From Magicicada septendecula (Eukaryota; Arthropoda; Insecta; Hemiptera; Cicadidae), in contig CM068367.1 of NCBI GenBank assembly GCA_034769895.1, forward strand, positions 119,697,927 to 119,761,926: a stretch of 64,000 nt of DNA. Reading direction: 5' to 3'. Each line of letters opens with the position of its first letter. Position 1 is the first letter of the stretch. The notes beneath the pieces were generated by a model, which was given only the letters and a program-made list of their open reading frames with translations, was not told where the DNA came from and did no database searches. The position numbers were made by a program, and so were the translations under genes. This document shows positions 40,033 to 52,694 of this stretch, in pieces.

Positions 40033-41554
40033 AGATTTTTTTTCTATGGCAAACGATAACTGCCGCAAATTCAAACAGAATCAAATAATTTTTTGCATAC
40101 AGCCCTGATTTGCAGAGTACTCGCGACCTATTGTTTTTGGTGAAGATCGGTTGAGGGAAAGGGGTAGTTTACCTGCAACGGTTTTTTTTTAGCAAGGGTA
40201 ATTTTGTTTGTTTGGCAAACGATAACAGCCGCAAATTCAAACAGAATCAAATAATGTTTCGCATACACGCTGAATTGTAGAGTTCTCAAGATCTGTTGAC
40301 TTTGGTGAAAATCGGTTACGGGAAAGGGGTAGTTTACCTGTAACGTTTTATGTTTTAACAAGGGTATTTCCTATGGCAAACGATAACAGCCGCAAATTCA
40401 AACAGAATCAAAAGATTATTTGCATACAGCCCTAAATTGTAGAGTTCTCAAGACCTATTGTTTTTGGTGAAGTTCGGTTGAGGGAAAGGGGTAGTTTTCC
40501 AGCAACGTTTTTTAACAAGGGTATTTTTTATGGCAAACGATAACAGCCGCAAATTCAATCAGAATCAAACAATGTTTTGCATACAGCCCTGATTTGTAGA
40601 GTACTCAAGACCTATTGTTTTTGGTGAAGATCGGTTAAGGGAAAGGGGTAGTTTACCTGTAACGTTTTATGTTTTAACAAGGGTATTTCTTATGGCAAAC
40701 GATAACAGCCGCAAATTCAAACAGAATCAAAAGATTATTTGCATACCGCCCTAAATTGTAGAGTTCTCAAGACCTATTGTTTTTGGTGAAGATCGGTTGA
40801 GGGAAAGGGGTAGTTTACCTGCAACGTTTTTTTAACAAGGGTGTTTTTTATGGCAAACGATAACAGCCGCAAATTCAAACAGAATCAAATAATGTTTTGC
40901 ATAGAGCCCTGATTTGTAGAGTACTCAAGACCTATTGTTTTTGGTGAAGATCGGTTAAGGGGAAGGGGTAGTTTACCTGCAACGTTTTCTTATCAAGCGT
41001 ATTTTTTATGGCAAACGATAACAGCCGCAAATTCAAACAGAATCAAATAATGTTTTGCATACGTCCCTGAATTCTAGAGGTCTCAATGACTGTCGATTTT
41101 GGTGATGATCGGTTAAGGGGAAGGGGTAGTTTACCTGCAGCCTTTTACGTTTTAACAAGAGTAAAGTACTTGAAAATTTATTTAAACTATTTGAAACAAT
41201 GGTAATTGTTAAAAATAAAATAATTTTGTTGCCAGGCAATAAAATTATAATTTTTTCATTTTAATTTAATATAATATTTTTCATTTAATACAGCAATAAA
41301 AAGGCAGGTAAGACACAGCCTGGCTGTTTGGCTGAAAATGATTTTAAATATAAATCTTAGAATATGGAAGTCATGTATGGTTCTCCATACCGATATTTTA
41401 CTTCCATATTCCTTAAGGAATGGAAGTATGGTGATGGCAAAAAAAATCGTGTTCGAGATTATTGCAGATTCTGATTCTACTACACTCAAAACATGAAAAA
41501 AAGTCGTTTTCCGAAAAGTGTCTGTGTGTGTGTCTGTCTGTCTGTCTGTCTGTG

Positions 41555-41593
<39 letters not shown>

Positions 41594-42565
41594 AGATTTT
41601 TTCTATGGCAAACGATAACTGCCGCAACTTCAAACAGAATCAAATAATTTTTTGCATACAGCCCTGATTTGCAGAGTACTCGCGACCTATTGTTTTTGGT
41701 GAAGATCGGTTGAGGGAAAGGGGTAGTTTACCTGCAACGGTTTTTTTTTAGCAAGGGTAATTTTCTTTGTTTGGCAAACGATAACAGCCGCAAATTCAAA
41801 CAGAATCAAATAATGTTTCGCATACAGCCCTGAATTGTAGAGTTCTCAAGATCTGTTGACTTTGGTGAAAATCGGTTACGGGAAAGGGGTAGTTTACCTG
41901 TAACGTTTTATGTTTTAACAAGGGTATTTCCTATGGCAAACGATAACAGCCGCAAATTCAAACAGAATCAAAAGATTATTTGCATACAGCCCTAAATTGT
42001 AGAGTTCTCAAGACCTATTGTTTTTGGTGAAGTTCGGTTGAGGGAAAGGGGTAGTTTACCAGCAACGTTTTTTAACAAGGGTATTTTCTATGGCAAACGA
42101 TAACAGCCGCAAATTCAATCAGAATCAAACAATGTTTGCATACAGCCCTGATTTGTAGAGTACTCAAGACCTATTGTTTTTGGTGAAGATCGGTTAAGGG
42201 AAAGGGGTAGTTTACCTGTAACGTTTTATGTTTTAACAAGGGTATTTCTTATGGCAAACGATAACAGCCGCAAATTCGAACAGAATCAAAAGATTATTTG
42301 CATACAGCCCTAAATTGTAGAGTTCTCAAGACCTATTGTTTTTGGTGAAGATCGGTTGAGGGAAAGGGGTAGTTTACCTGCAACGTTTTTTTAACAAGGG
42401 TGTTTTGTATGGCAAACGATAACAGCCGCAAATTCAAACAGAATCAAATAATTTTTTGCATACAGCCCTGACTTGTAGAGTACTCAAGACCTATTGTTTT
42501 TGGTGAAGATCGGTTAAGGGAAAGGGGTAGTTTACCAGCAACAGTTTTTTATCAAGGGTAATTTT
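38265..42565 (+). repeat. 1.56-kb higher-order repeat series (L2 + monomers + L1)
   Basis: There are three consecutive units, 38265-39838, 39839-41399 and 41400-42565. Each starts with L2 and continues with seven or so monomers. The first two end in L1 (about 39593-39838 and 41154-41399); the third goes from monomers straight into the next L2. The second and third follow at a spacing of 1,561 bp. These are the cleanest examples of the composite unit. Confidence 0.93.
41400..41607 (+). repeat. Representative L2 module: palindrome plus GTCT microsatellite
   Basis: It opens with ACTTCCATATTCCTTAAGG followed by AATGGAAGT, a 13-bp stem with a two-base bulge. A conserved middle includes ATGGCAAAAAAAATCGTG and AAAAAAGTCGTTTTCCG. 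A GTCT/GTGT microsatellite follows, then GTAGATTTTTTCTATGGC into the first monomer. About 38 copies occur in the window. The tract length differs between copies while the flanks are conserved. Confidence 0.92.
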
Positions 42566-42885
42566 ACTTCCATATTCCTTAAGGAATGGAAGTATGGTGA
42601 TGGCAAAAAAAATCGTGTTCGAGATTATTGCAGATTCTGATACTACTACACTCAAAACATGAAAAAAAGTCGTTTTCCGAAAAGTGTCTGTTTGTCTGTC
42701 TGTCTGTGTGTCTGTGTGTATGTGTGTCTGTGTGTCTGTCTGTCTGTCTGTCTGTAGATTTGTTTACTTCCATATTTCCTTAAGGAATGGAAGTATGGTG
42801 ATGGCAAAAAAAATCGTGTTCGAGATTATTGCAGATTCTGATTCTACTACACTCAAAACATGAAAAAAAAGTCGTTTTCCGAAAA

Positions 42886-42943
<58 letters not shown>

Positions 42944-45021
42944 TTTTTTTTTTTGGCAAACGATAACTGCCGCAAATTCAAACAGAATCAAATAATTTTT
43001 TGCATACAGCCCTGATTTGTAGAGGACTCGCGACCTATTGTTTTTGGTGAAGATCGGTTGATGGAAAGGGGTAGTTTACCTGCAACGGTTTTTTTTTATC
43101 AAGGGAAATTTTTTTTTGGCAAACGATAACAGCCGCAAATTCAAACAGAATCAAATAATGTTTCGTATACAGCCCTGAATTGTAGAGTTCTCAAGACCTT
43201 TTGTTTTTGGTGAAGATCGGTTAAGGGAAAGGGGTAGTTTACTTGTAACGTTTTATGTTTTAACAAGGGTATTTCCTATGGCAAACGATAACAGCCGCAA
43301 ATTCAAACAGAATCAAAAGATTATTTGCATACAGCCCTAAATTGTAGAGTTCTCAAGACCTATTGTTTTTGGTGAAGATCGGTTAAGGGAAAGGGGTAGT
43401 TTACCTACAACGTTTTTTTAACAAGGGTATTTTTTATGGCAAACGATAACAGCCGCAAATTCAAACAGAATCAAATAATTTTCTGCATACAGCCCTGATT
43501 TGTAGAGTACTCAAGACCTATTGTTTTGGTGAAGATCGGTTGAGGGGAAGGGGTAGTTTACCTGCTACGTTTTTTATCAAGCGTATTTTCTATGGCAAAC
43601 GATAACTGCCGCAAATTCAAACAGAATCAAATAATTTTTTGCATACAGCCCTGATTTGTAGTGTACTCGCGACTTATTGTTTTTGGTGAAAATCGGTTTA
43701 GGGGAAGGGGTAGTTTACCAGCAACGGTTTTTTTTATCAAGGGAAATTTTTTTTGGCAAACGTTAACAGCCGCAAATTCAAACAGACTTAAATAATGTTT
43801 CGTATACAGCCCTGAATTGTAGAGTTTTCACGACCTATTGTTTTTGGTGAAGATCGGTTAAGGGAAAGGGGTAGTTTACCTGTAACGTTTTATGTTTTAA
43901 CAAGGGTATTTCCTATGGCAAACGATAACAGCCGCAAATTCAAACAGAATCAAACGATTATTTGCATACAGCCCTAAATTGTAGAGTTCTCAAGACCTAT
44001 TGTTTTTGGTGAAGATCGGTTGAGGGAAAGGGGTAGTTTACTTGCAACATTTTTTTAACAAGGGTATTTTCTATGGCAAACGATAACAGCCGCAAATTCA
44101 AACAGAATCAAATAATGTTTTGCATACAGCCCTGATTTGTAGAGTACTCGCGACCTATTGTTTTTGGTGAAGATCGGTTGAGGGGAAGGGGTAGTTTACC
44201 TGCAACGGTTTTTTTTATCAAGGGAAATTTTTTTTTGGCAAACGTTAACAGCCGCAAATTCAAACAGACTTAAATAATGTTTCGTATACAGCCCTGAATT
44301 GTAGAGTTTTCACGACCTATTGTTTTTGGTGAAGATCGGTTAAGGGAAAGGGGTAGTTTACCTGTAACGTTTTATGTTTTAACAAGGGTATTTCCTATGG
44401 CAAACGATAACAGCCGCAAATTCAAACAGAATCAAACGATTATTTGCATACAGCCCTAAATTGTAGAGTTCTCAAGACCTATTGTTTTTGGTGAAGATCG
44501 GTTGAGGGAAAGGGGTAGTTTACTTGCAACATTTTTTTAACAAGGGTATTTTCTATGGCAAACGATAACAGCCGCAAATTCAAACAGAATCAAATAATGT
44601 TTTGCATACAGCCCTGATTTGTAGAGTACTCAAGACCTATTGTTTTTGGTGAAGATCTGTTAAGGGGAAGGGGTAGTTTACCTGCACCGTTTTTTTATCA
44701 AGCGTATTTTCTATGGCAAACGATAACAGCCGCAAATTCAAACAGAATCAAATAATTTTTTGCATACGTCCCTGAATTGTAGAGTTCTCAAGGGCTTTCG
44801 ATTTTGGTGAAGATCGGTTAAGGGGAAGGGGTAGTTTACCTGCAACCTTTTACGTTTTAACAAGAGTAAAGTACTTGCAAATTTATTTAAACTTTTTGAA
44901 ACAATGGTAATTGTTAAAAATAAAATAATTTTGTTGCCAGGCAATAAAATTAAAATTTTTTAATTTTAATGTAATATAATATTTTTCATTTAATACGGCA
45001 ATAAAAAGGCAGGTAAGACAC
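42566..45021 (+). repeat. Satellite block before the unique spacer
   Basis: It starts with two adjacent L2 modules (42566-42765 and 42766-42953). The second carries a pure GT tract of about 50 bp at 42891-42941. Monomers follow, including a local duplication of about 482 bp marked by the rare GGCAAACGTTAACAGCC at 43755 and 44237. A final L1 (44859-45021) is cut off after GGCAGGTAAGACAC. Confidence 0.92.
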
Positions 45022-45985
45022 AAACACACAATTCACGTTATTTCTGGCCTCACTCATGTTTATTTTCTTACGTTTGCACGCTTTTTAAATGGAAAGTGCC
45101 GAAACCCACACCAACATAACGCGTGCAAGCCGAAAAAATGGACATCAATTTGCTTACTGGCGAAGCTAGTAGTTAATGAATGGATAGGCAAAAATCTTAT
45201 CTTAAATTTTTTTTAAGGAATCACTAAAAGGACGGTGGGTCAAATCGGACGCTGAGGTAGAGTTGCTGTAACCGAATGGTTCCACAAACAGCCGTAAGAA
45301 TTTTACTAGCAGGGAATCTACAGGTTAGCGCAACAGTGGAACTCATGTCTTAATGTTATTGGAGACTTCTTTTAAAATCGTTGAATAAAAAATGCTTTAC
45401 AGCTCTATACGTGTGTCTATTGAACAATCCTTGTATTAGTCATACACAATAATACAACTGATTGAACTTCAAATTTTTAAACTTGATTAGTTTCTATATA
45501 TATCTTTAATGTTACAAATAATTCAAATAACAATCTTGATCATCTGTTAGTTCAGCGGAATAACAGTGACACTTTTAATAACCGCATAAAATAAACACTT
45601 AGAAACAACACAGGCGCTTTAACTTAACTGTTTGGACCACAGAAGTGAGGCATGCCTCAATGCTCTATGTGTACAGCGCGGGACAATCCCCCCTCCCTAC
45701 ACTTCCCTATCACACCACTACATTGCTTACATACGATGTATACAAAAAACGCTGAGGCAAGTTCAGGTTGCCTCATTCGCTTTAAACGAACTATGCCGAA
45801 TCTCACCTGTCACCATCTAGCGGTCGCTCAATAAAGCACGTTTCGGTTTAATAAATTTGACAGTCCCAGTAACAATGTATAATCTTTACGTTATGTAGTT
45901 CATACGTATTTATAATTTTTATTCTACAGAATTTGTTAGGGTAGGCGTTGCCTCAATTGCCTCCATGTAACTTCGCCACTGATAT
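45022..45985. other. Non-satellite spacer inside the array
   Basis: About 960 bp are unrelated to the monomers. The spacer interrupts an L1 on the left and a module C on the right. I see no terminal inverted repeats, splice-flanked exon or recognisable protein. It contains several TGAGGCAA/TTGCCTCA motifs (45646-45963) and AATAAA-like signals near 45830. It could be host DNA between two independent insertions, or an unidentified mobile element. Short open frames near 45632-45834 overlap in two frames and show no domain. Confidence 0.7.
45646..45963. repeat. Cluster of TGAGGCAA / TTGCCTCA inverted motifs
   Basis: TGAGGCATGCCTCA at 45646-45659 is a perfect 14-bp palindrome. TGAGGCAA at 45753-45760 faces TTGCCTCA at 45768-45775 across 7 bp. 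TTGCCTCA recurs at 45948-45955, and TTGCCTC at 45957-45963. Function unknown. Confidence 0.7.
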
Positions 45986-46290
45986 ATATGTGTACAACGT
46001 TATCGGCAACAAAGAAGTAGTTTTTGTTAAAATTCCTTCCCGGGATATTTGGCCGTAGTCCAATGTTTTCTACAAAACCAGACGTTTCCGCAATGCCATC
46101 GACTTCCATCATCAGTGAAAATCGAGTGTGATAACGTGAGGTGGTATACGTTAGTGACCACAGTACTGTGGTTAAGGCTGAAGCAGTAAGTAGAAAGAAG
46201 TAGTTTCTATGGTAATATTTCATTTCGAAAATGATTTTAAATATAAATCTTAGAATATGGAAGTCATGTATGGTTCTCCATACCGATATT
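45986..46290 (+). repeat. Module C, copy 6, 5'-truncated
   Basis: It enters module C at TACAACGTTATCGGCAACAA and continues to the terminal CCATACCGAT. It is more diverged than the other copies (TATTTGGCCG, GACGTTTCC). The palindrome core CCACAGTACTGTGG is kept. Confidence 0.85.
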
Positions 46291-49200
46291 TCTATGGCAA
46301 ACGATAACTGCCGCAAATTCAAACAGAATCAAATAATTTTTTGCATACAGCCCGGTTTTGCAGAGTTCTCGCGACCTATTGTTTTGGTGAAGATCGGTTG
46401 AGGGAAAGGGGTAGTTTACCTGCAACGGTTTTTTTTTAGCAAGGGTAATTTTGTTTGTTTGGCAAACGATAACAGCCGCAAATTCAAACAGAATCAAATA
46501 ATGTTTCGCATACAGCCCTGAATTGTAGAGTTCTCAAGACCTATTGTTTTTGGTGAAGATCGGTTAAGGGAAAGGGGTAGTTTACCGGTAACGTTTTATG
46601 TTTTAACAAGGGTATTTCCTATGGCAAACGATAACAGCCGCAAATTCAAACAGAATGAAAAGATTATTTGCATACAGCCCTAAATTGTAGAGTTCTCAAT
46701 ACCTTTTGTTTTTGGTGAAGATCGGTTAAGGGAAAGGGGTAGTTTACCTACAACGTTTTTTTAACAAGGGTATTTTCTATGGCAAACGATAACAGCCGCA
46801 AATTCAAACAGAATCAAATAATTTTCTGCATACAGCCCTGATTTGTAGAGTACTCAAGACCTATTGTTTTTGGTGAAGATCGGTTGAGGGGAAGGGGTAG
46901 TTTACCAGCAACGTTTTTTATCATGCGTATTTTCTATGGCAAACGACAACTGCCGCAAATTCAAACAGAATCAAATAATTTTTTGCATACAGCCCTGATT
47001 TGTAGAGTACTCGCGACCTATTGTTTTTGGTGAAGATCGGTTGAGGGGAAGGGGTAGTTTACCTGCAAAGGTTTTTTTTATCAAGGGAAATTTTTTTTTT
47101 TTGGCAAACGATAACAGCCGCAAATTCAAACAGAATCAAATAATGTTTCGCATACAGCCCTGAATTGTAGATTTCTCAAGACCTATTGTTTTTGGTGAAG
47201 ATCGGTTGAGGGAAAGGGGTAGTTTACCAGCAACGTTTTTTTAACAAGGGTATTTTCTATGGCAAACGATAACAGCCGCAAATTCAAACAGAATCAAATA
47301 ATGTTTTGCATACAGTCCTGATTTGTAGAGTACTCAAGACCTATTGTTTTTGGTGAAGATCGGTTAAGGGGAAGGGGTAGTTTACCTGCAACGTTTTTTT
47401 ATCAAGCGTATTTTCTATGGCAAACGATAACAGCCGCAAATTCAAACAGAATCAAATAATTTTGTGCATACGTCCCTGAATTGTAGAGGTCTCAATGACT
47501 TTCGATTTTGGTGAAGATCGGTTAAGGGGAAGGGGTAGTTTACCTGCAACCTTATACGTTTTAACAAGAGTAAAGTACTTGAAAATTTATTTAAACTTTT
47601 TGAAACAATGGTAATTGTTAAAAATAAAATAATTTTGTTGCCAGGCAATAAAATTATAATTTTTTCATTTTAATGTAATATAATATTTTTCATTTAATAC
47701 AGCAATAAAAAGGCAGGTAAGACACAGCCTGGCTGTTTGGCTGAAAATGATTTTAAATATAAATCTTAGAATATGGAAGTCATGTATGGTTCTCCATACC
47801 GATATTTACTTCCATATTCCTTAAGGAATGGAAGTATGGTGATGGCAAAAAAAATCGTGTTCGAGATTATTGCAGATTCTGATTCTACTACACTCAAAAC
47901 ATGAAAAAAAGTCGTTTTCCGAAAAGTGTCTGTGTGTGTGTCTGTCTGTCTGTGTGTCTGTCTGTGTGTCTGTCTGTCTATAGTTTTTTTTCTATGGCAA
48001 ACGATAACTGCCGCAAATTCAAACAGAATCAAATAATTTTTTGCATACAGCCCTGATTTGCAGAGTACTCGCGACCTATTGTTTTCGGTGAAGATCGGTT
48101 GAGGGAAAGGGTTAGTTTACATGCAACGGTTTTTTTTTAGCAAGGGTAATTTTGTTTGTTTGGGAAACTATAACAGCCGCAAATTCAAACTGAATCAAAT
48201 AATGTTTCGCATACAGCCCTGAATTGTAGAGTTCTCAAGATCTGTTGATTTTGGTGAAGATCGGTTAAGGGAAAGGGGTAGTTTACCTGTAACGTTTTAT
48301 GTTTTAACAAGGGTATTTCCTATGGCAAACGATAACTGCCGCAAATTCAAACAGAATCAAAAGATTATTTGCATACAGCCCTAAATTGTAGAGTTCTCAA
48401 GACCTTTTGTTTTTGGTGAAGATCGGTTGAGGGAAATGGGTAGTTTACCCGCAACGTTTTTTAACAAGGGTATTTTCTATGGCAAACGATAACAGCCGCA
48501 AATTCAAACAGAATCAAATAATGTTTTGCATACAGCCCTGATTTGTAGAGTACTCAAGACCTATTGATTTTGGTGAAGATCGGTTAAGGGGAAGGGGTAG
48601 TTTACCTGCAACGTTTTCTTATCAAGCGTATTACTTCCATATTCCTTAAGGAATGGAAGTATGGTGATGGCAAAAAAAATCGTGTTCGTGATTATTGCAG
48701 ATTCTGATTCTACTACACTCAAAACATGAAAAAAAGTCGTTTTCCGAAAAGTGTCTGTGTGTGTGTCTGTCTGTCTGTCTATCTGTGTGTCTGTAGATTT
48801 TTTTCTATGGCAAACGATAACTGCCGCAAATTCAAACAGAATCAAATAATGTTTTGCATACCGCCCTGATTTGCAGAGTACTCGAGACCTGCTGTTTTTG
48901 GTGAAGATCGGTTGAGGGAAAGGGGTAGTTTACCTGCAACGGTTTTTTTTAGAAAGGGTAATTTTGTTTGTTTGGCAAACGATAACAGCCGCAAATTCAA
49001 ACAGAATCAAATAATGTTTCGCATACAGCCCTGAATTGTAGAGTTCTCAGGACCTTGTGATTTTGGTGAAGATCGGTTAAGGGAAAGGGGTAGTTTACCT
49101 GTAACGTTTTATGTTTTAACAAGGGTATTTCCTATGGCAAAGCATAACAGCCGCAAATTCAAACAGAATCAAAAGATTATTTGCATACATCCCTAAATTG

Positions 49201-51443
49201 TAGATTTCTCAAGACCTATTGTTTTTGGTGAAGATCGGTTGAGGGAAAGGGGTAGTTTACCAGCAACGTTTTTTTAACAAGGGTATTTTCTATGGCAAAC
49301 GATAACAGCCGCAAATTCAAACAGAATCAAATAATGTTTTGCATACAGCTCTGATTTGCAGAGTTCTCAAGACCTATTGTTTTTAGTGAAGATCGGTTAA
49401 GGGGAAGGGGTAGTTTACCTGCAACGTTTTTTTATCAAGCGTATTTTCTATGGCAAACGATAACAGCCGCAAATTCAAACAGAATCAAATAATTTTTTGC
49501 ATACATCCCTAAATTGTAGATGTCTCAACGACTTTCGATTTTGGTGAAGATCGGTTAAGGGGAAGGGGTAGTTTACCTGCAACCTTTTACGTTTTAACAA
49601 GAGTAAAGTACTTGAAAATTTATTTAAACTTTTTGAAACAATGGTAATATTTAAAAATAAAATAATTTTGTTGCCAGGCAATAAAATTATAATTTTTCAT
49701 TTTAATGTAATATAATATTTTTCATTTAATACAGCAATAAAAAGGCAGGTAAGACACAGCCTGGCTGTTTGGCTGAAAATGATTTTAAATATAAATCTTG
49801 GAATATGGAAGTCATGTATGGTTCTCGATACCGATATTTACTTCCATATTCCTTAAGGAAATGGAAGTATGGTGATGGCAAAAGAAATCGTGTTCGAGAT
49901 TATTGCAGATTAGGATTGTACTACACTCAAAACATGAAAAAAGTCGTTTTTCGAAAAGTGTCTGTGTGTGTGTCTGTCTGTGTGTAGATTTTTTTCTATG
50001 GCAAACGATAACAGCCGCAAATTCAAAGAGAATCAACTAATGTTTTGCATACAGCCCTGATTTGTAGAGTACTCACGACCTATTGTTTTTGGTGAAGATC
50101 GGTTGAGGGAAAGGGGTATTTTACCAGCAACGATTTTTTTTTATCAAGGGTAATTTTTTTTTTTTTGGCAAACGATAACAGCCGCAAATTCAAACAGAAT
50201 CAAATAATGTTTCGCATACAGCCCTGAATTATGGAGTTCTCAAGACCTATTGTTTTTGGTGAACATCGGTTAAGGGAAAGGGGTAGTTTTACCTGCAACA
50301 TTTTATGTTTTAACAAGGGTATTTTCTATGGCAAACGATAACAGCCGCAACAGAATCAAAAGATTATTTGCATACAGCCCTAAATTGCAGAGTTCTCAAG
50401 ACCTATTGTTTTTGGTGAAGATCGGTTAAGGGAAAGGGGTAGTTTACCTGCATCGTTTTTTTTTTCAAGGGTATTTTTTATGGCAAACGATAACAGCCGC
50501 AAATTCAAACAGAATCAAATAATTTTTTGCATACAGCCGTGATTTGTAGAGTACTCAAGACCTTTTGTTTTTGGTGAAGATCGGTTAAGGGGAAGGGGTA
50601 GTTTACCTGCAACGTTTTTTATTTACTTCCATATTCCTTAAGGAATGGAAGTATGGTGATGGCAAAAAAAATCGTGTTCGAGATTATTGCAGATTCTGAT
50701 TCTACTACACTCAAAACATAAAAAAAAGTCGTTTTCCGAAAAGTGTCTGTGTGTGTGTGTGTCTGTCTCTCTGTCTGTCTGTCTGTAGATTTTTTTTCTA
50801 TGGCAAACGATAACTGCCGCAAATTCAAACAGAATCAAATAATTTTTTGCATACAGTCCTGATTTGTAGAGTACTCGCGACCTATTGTTTTTGGTGAAGA
50901 TTGGTTGAGGGAAAGGGGTAGTTTACCAGGAACGGTTTTTTTTTATCAAGGGAAATTTTTTTTTTTTGTAAACGATAACAGCCGCAAATTCAAACAGAAT
51001 CAAATAATGTTTCGCATACAGCCCTGAATTGTAGAGTTCTCAAGACCTATTGTTTTTGGTGAAGATCGGTTATGGGAAAGGGGTAGTTTACCTGTAACGT
51101 TTTATGTTTTAACAAGGGTATTTCCTATGGCAAACGATAACAGCCGCAAATTCAAACAGAATCAAAAGATTATTTGCATACAGTCCTAAATTGTAGAGTT
51201 CTCAAGACCTTTTGTTTTTGGTGAAGATCGGTTAAGGGAAAGGGGTAGTTTACCTACAACGTTTTTTTAACAAGGGTATTTTCTATGGCAAACGATAACA
51301 GCCGCAAGTTCAAACAGAATCAAATAATTTTCTGCATGCAGCCCTGATTTGTAGAGGTCTCAAGGACTGTCGATTTTGGTGAAGATCGGTTAAGGGGAAG
51401 GGGTTGTTTACCTGCAACCTTTTACGTTTAACAAGAGTAAAGT
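46291..51443 (+). repeat. Satellite block, direct orientation
   Basis: First-family monomers with L1 at about 47563-47807 and 49595-49839, and L2 at 47808-47990, 48633-48805, 49840-49995 and 50625-50799. The L1 at 49595 has a damaged hairpin (TTCTCGATACC). The block ends at AAGAGTAAAGT, where the junction tag begins. No gene is seen. Confidence 0.95.
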
Positions 51444-51481
51444 ACAATCAGAATGATCACAGTTGCACACCACTATGTAAA
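51444..51481 (-). repeat. Junction tag, copy 3
   Basis: It has the same sequence and flanks as the tags at 26180 and 31901, again marking the switch from direct to inverted monomers. Confidence 0.9.
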
Positions 51482-52685
51482 TATCGGTATGGAGAACCAT
51501 ACATGACTTCCATATTCTAAGATTTATATTTAAAATCATTTTCAGCCAAACAGCCAGGCTGTGTCTTACCTGCCTTTTTATTGCTGTATTAAATGAAAAA
51601 TATTATATTACATTAAAATGAAAAAATTATAATTTTATTGCCTGGCAACAAAATTATTTTATTTTTAACAATTACCATTGTTTCAAAAAGTTTAAATAAA
51701 TTTTCAAGTACTTTACTCTTGTTAAAACGTAAAAGGTTGCAGGTAAACTACCCCTTCCCCTTAACCGATCTTCACCAAAATCGAAAGTCTTTGAGACCTC
51801 TACAATTTAGGGATGTATGCAAAAAATTATTTGATTCTGTTTGAATTTGCGGCTGTTATCGTTTGCCATAGAAAATACGCTTGATAAAAAAACGTTGCAG
51901 GTAAACTACCCCTTCCCCTTAACCGATCTTCACCAAAAACAATAGGTCTTGAGAACTCTGCAAATCAGAGCTGTATGCAAAACATTATTTGATTCTGTTT
52001 GAATTTGCGGCTGTTATCGTTTGCCATAGAAAATACCCTTGTTAAAAAAAGTTGCCGGTAAACTACCCCTTTCCCTCAACCGATCTTCACCAAAAACAAT
52101 AGGTCTTGAGAACTCTACAATTTAGGGCTGTATGCAAATAATCTTTTGATTCTGTTTGAATTTGCGGCTGTTATCGTTTGCCATAGGAAATACCCTTGTT
52201 AAAACATAAAACGTTACAGGTAAACTACCCCTTTCCCTTAACCGATCTTCACCAAAATCAGCAGATCTTGAGAACTCTACAATTCAGGGCTGTATGCGAA
52301 ACATTATTTGATTCTGTTTGAATTTGCGGCTGTTATCGTTTGCCAAACAAACAAAATTACCCTTGCTAAAAAAAAACCGTTGCAGGTAAACTACCCCTTT
52401 ACCTCAACCGATCTTCACCAAAAACAATAGGTCGCGAGTACTCTGCAAATCAGGACTGTATGCAAAAAATTATTTGATTCTGTTTGAATTTGCGGCAGTT
52501 ATCGTTTGCCATAGAAAAAAATCTACAGACAGACAGACACACAGACAGACAGATAGACACACAGACACTTTTCAGAAAACGACTTTTTTTCATGTTTTGA
52601 GTGTAGTGGAATCAGAATCTGCAATAATCTCGAACACGATTTTTTTTGCCATCACCATACTTCCATTCCTTAAGGAATATGGAAG
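51482..52685 (-). repeat. Inverted satellite block 3
   Basis: Inverted L1 (about 51482-51730), monomers and inverted L2 (about 52510-52685). Unlike blocks 1 and 2, it runs through the whole L2 palindrome to GGAAGTA and then meets the Penelope-like insertion. Confidence 0.95.
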
Positions 52686-52694
52686 TAAAAATTA

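Noticed and set aside
45805..45830. CTCF-like site (minus strand CCGCTAGATGG)
   Set aside because: It differs from the usual core at two positions and stands alone; too weak to annotate.
45632..45834. Two overlapping short frames in the unique spacer as genes
   Set aside because: They overlap in different frames, lack domains and cover the TGAGGCAA motif cluster; nothing supports translation.
45022..45985. Spacer as a TIR transposon
   Set aside because: Its two ends show no inverted repeat and no target duplication that I can see.
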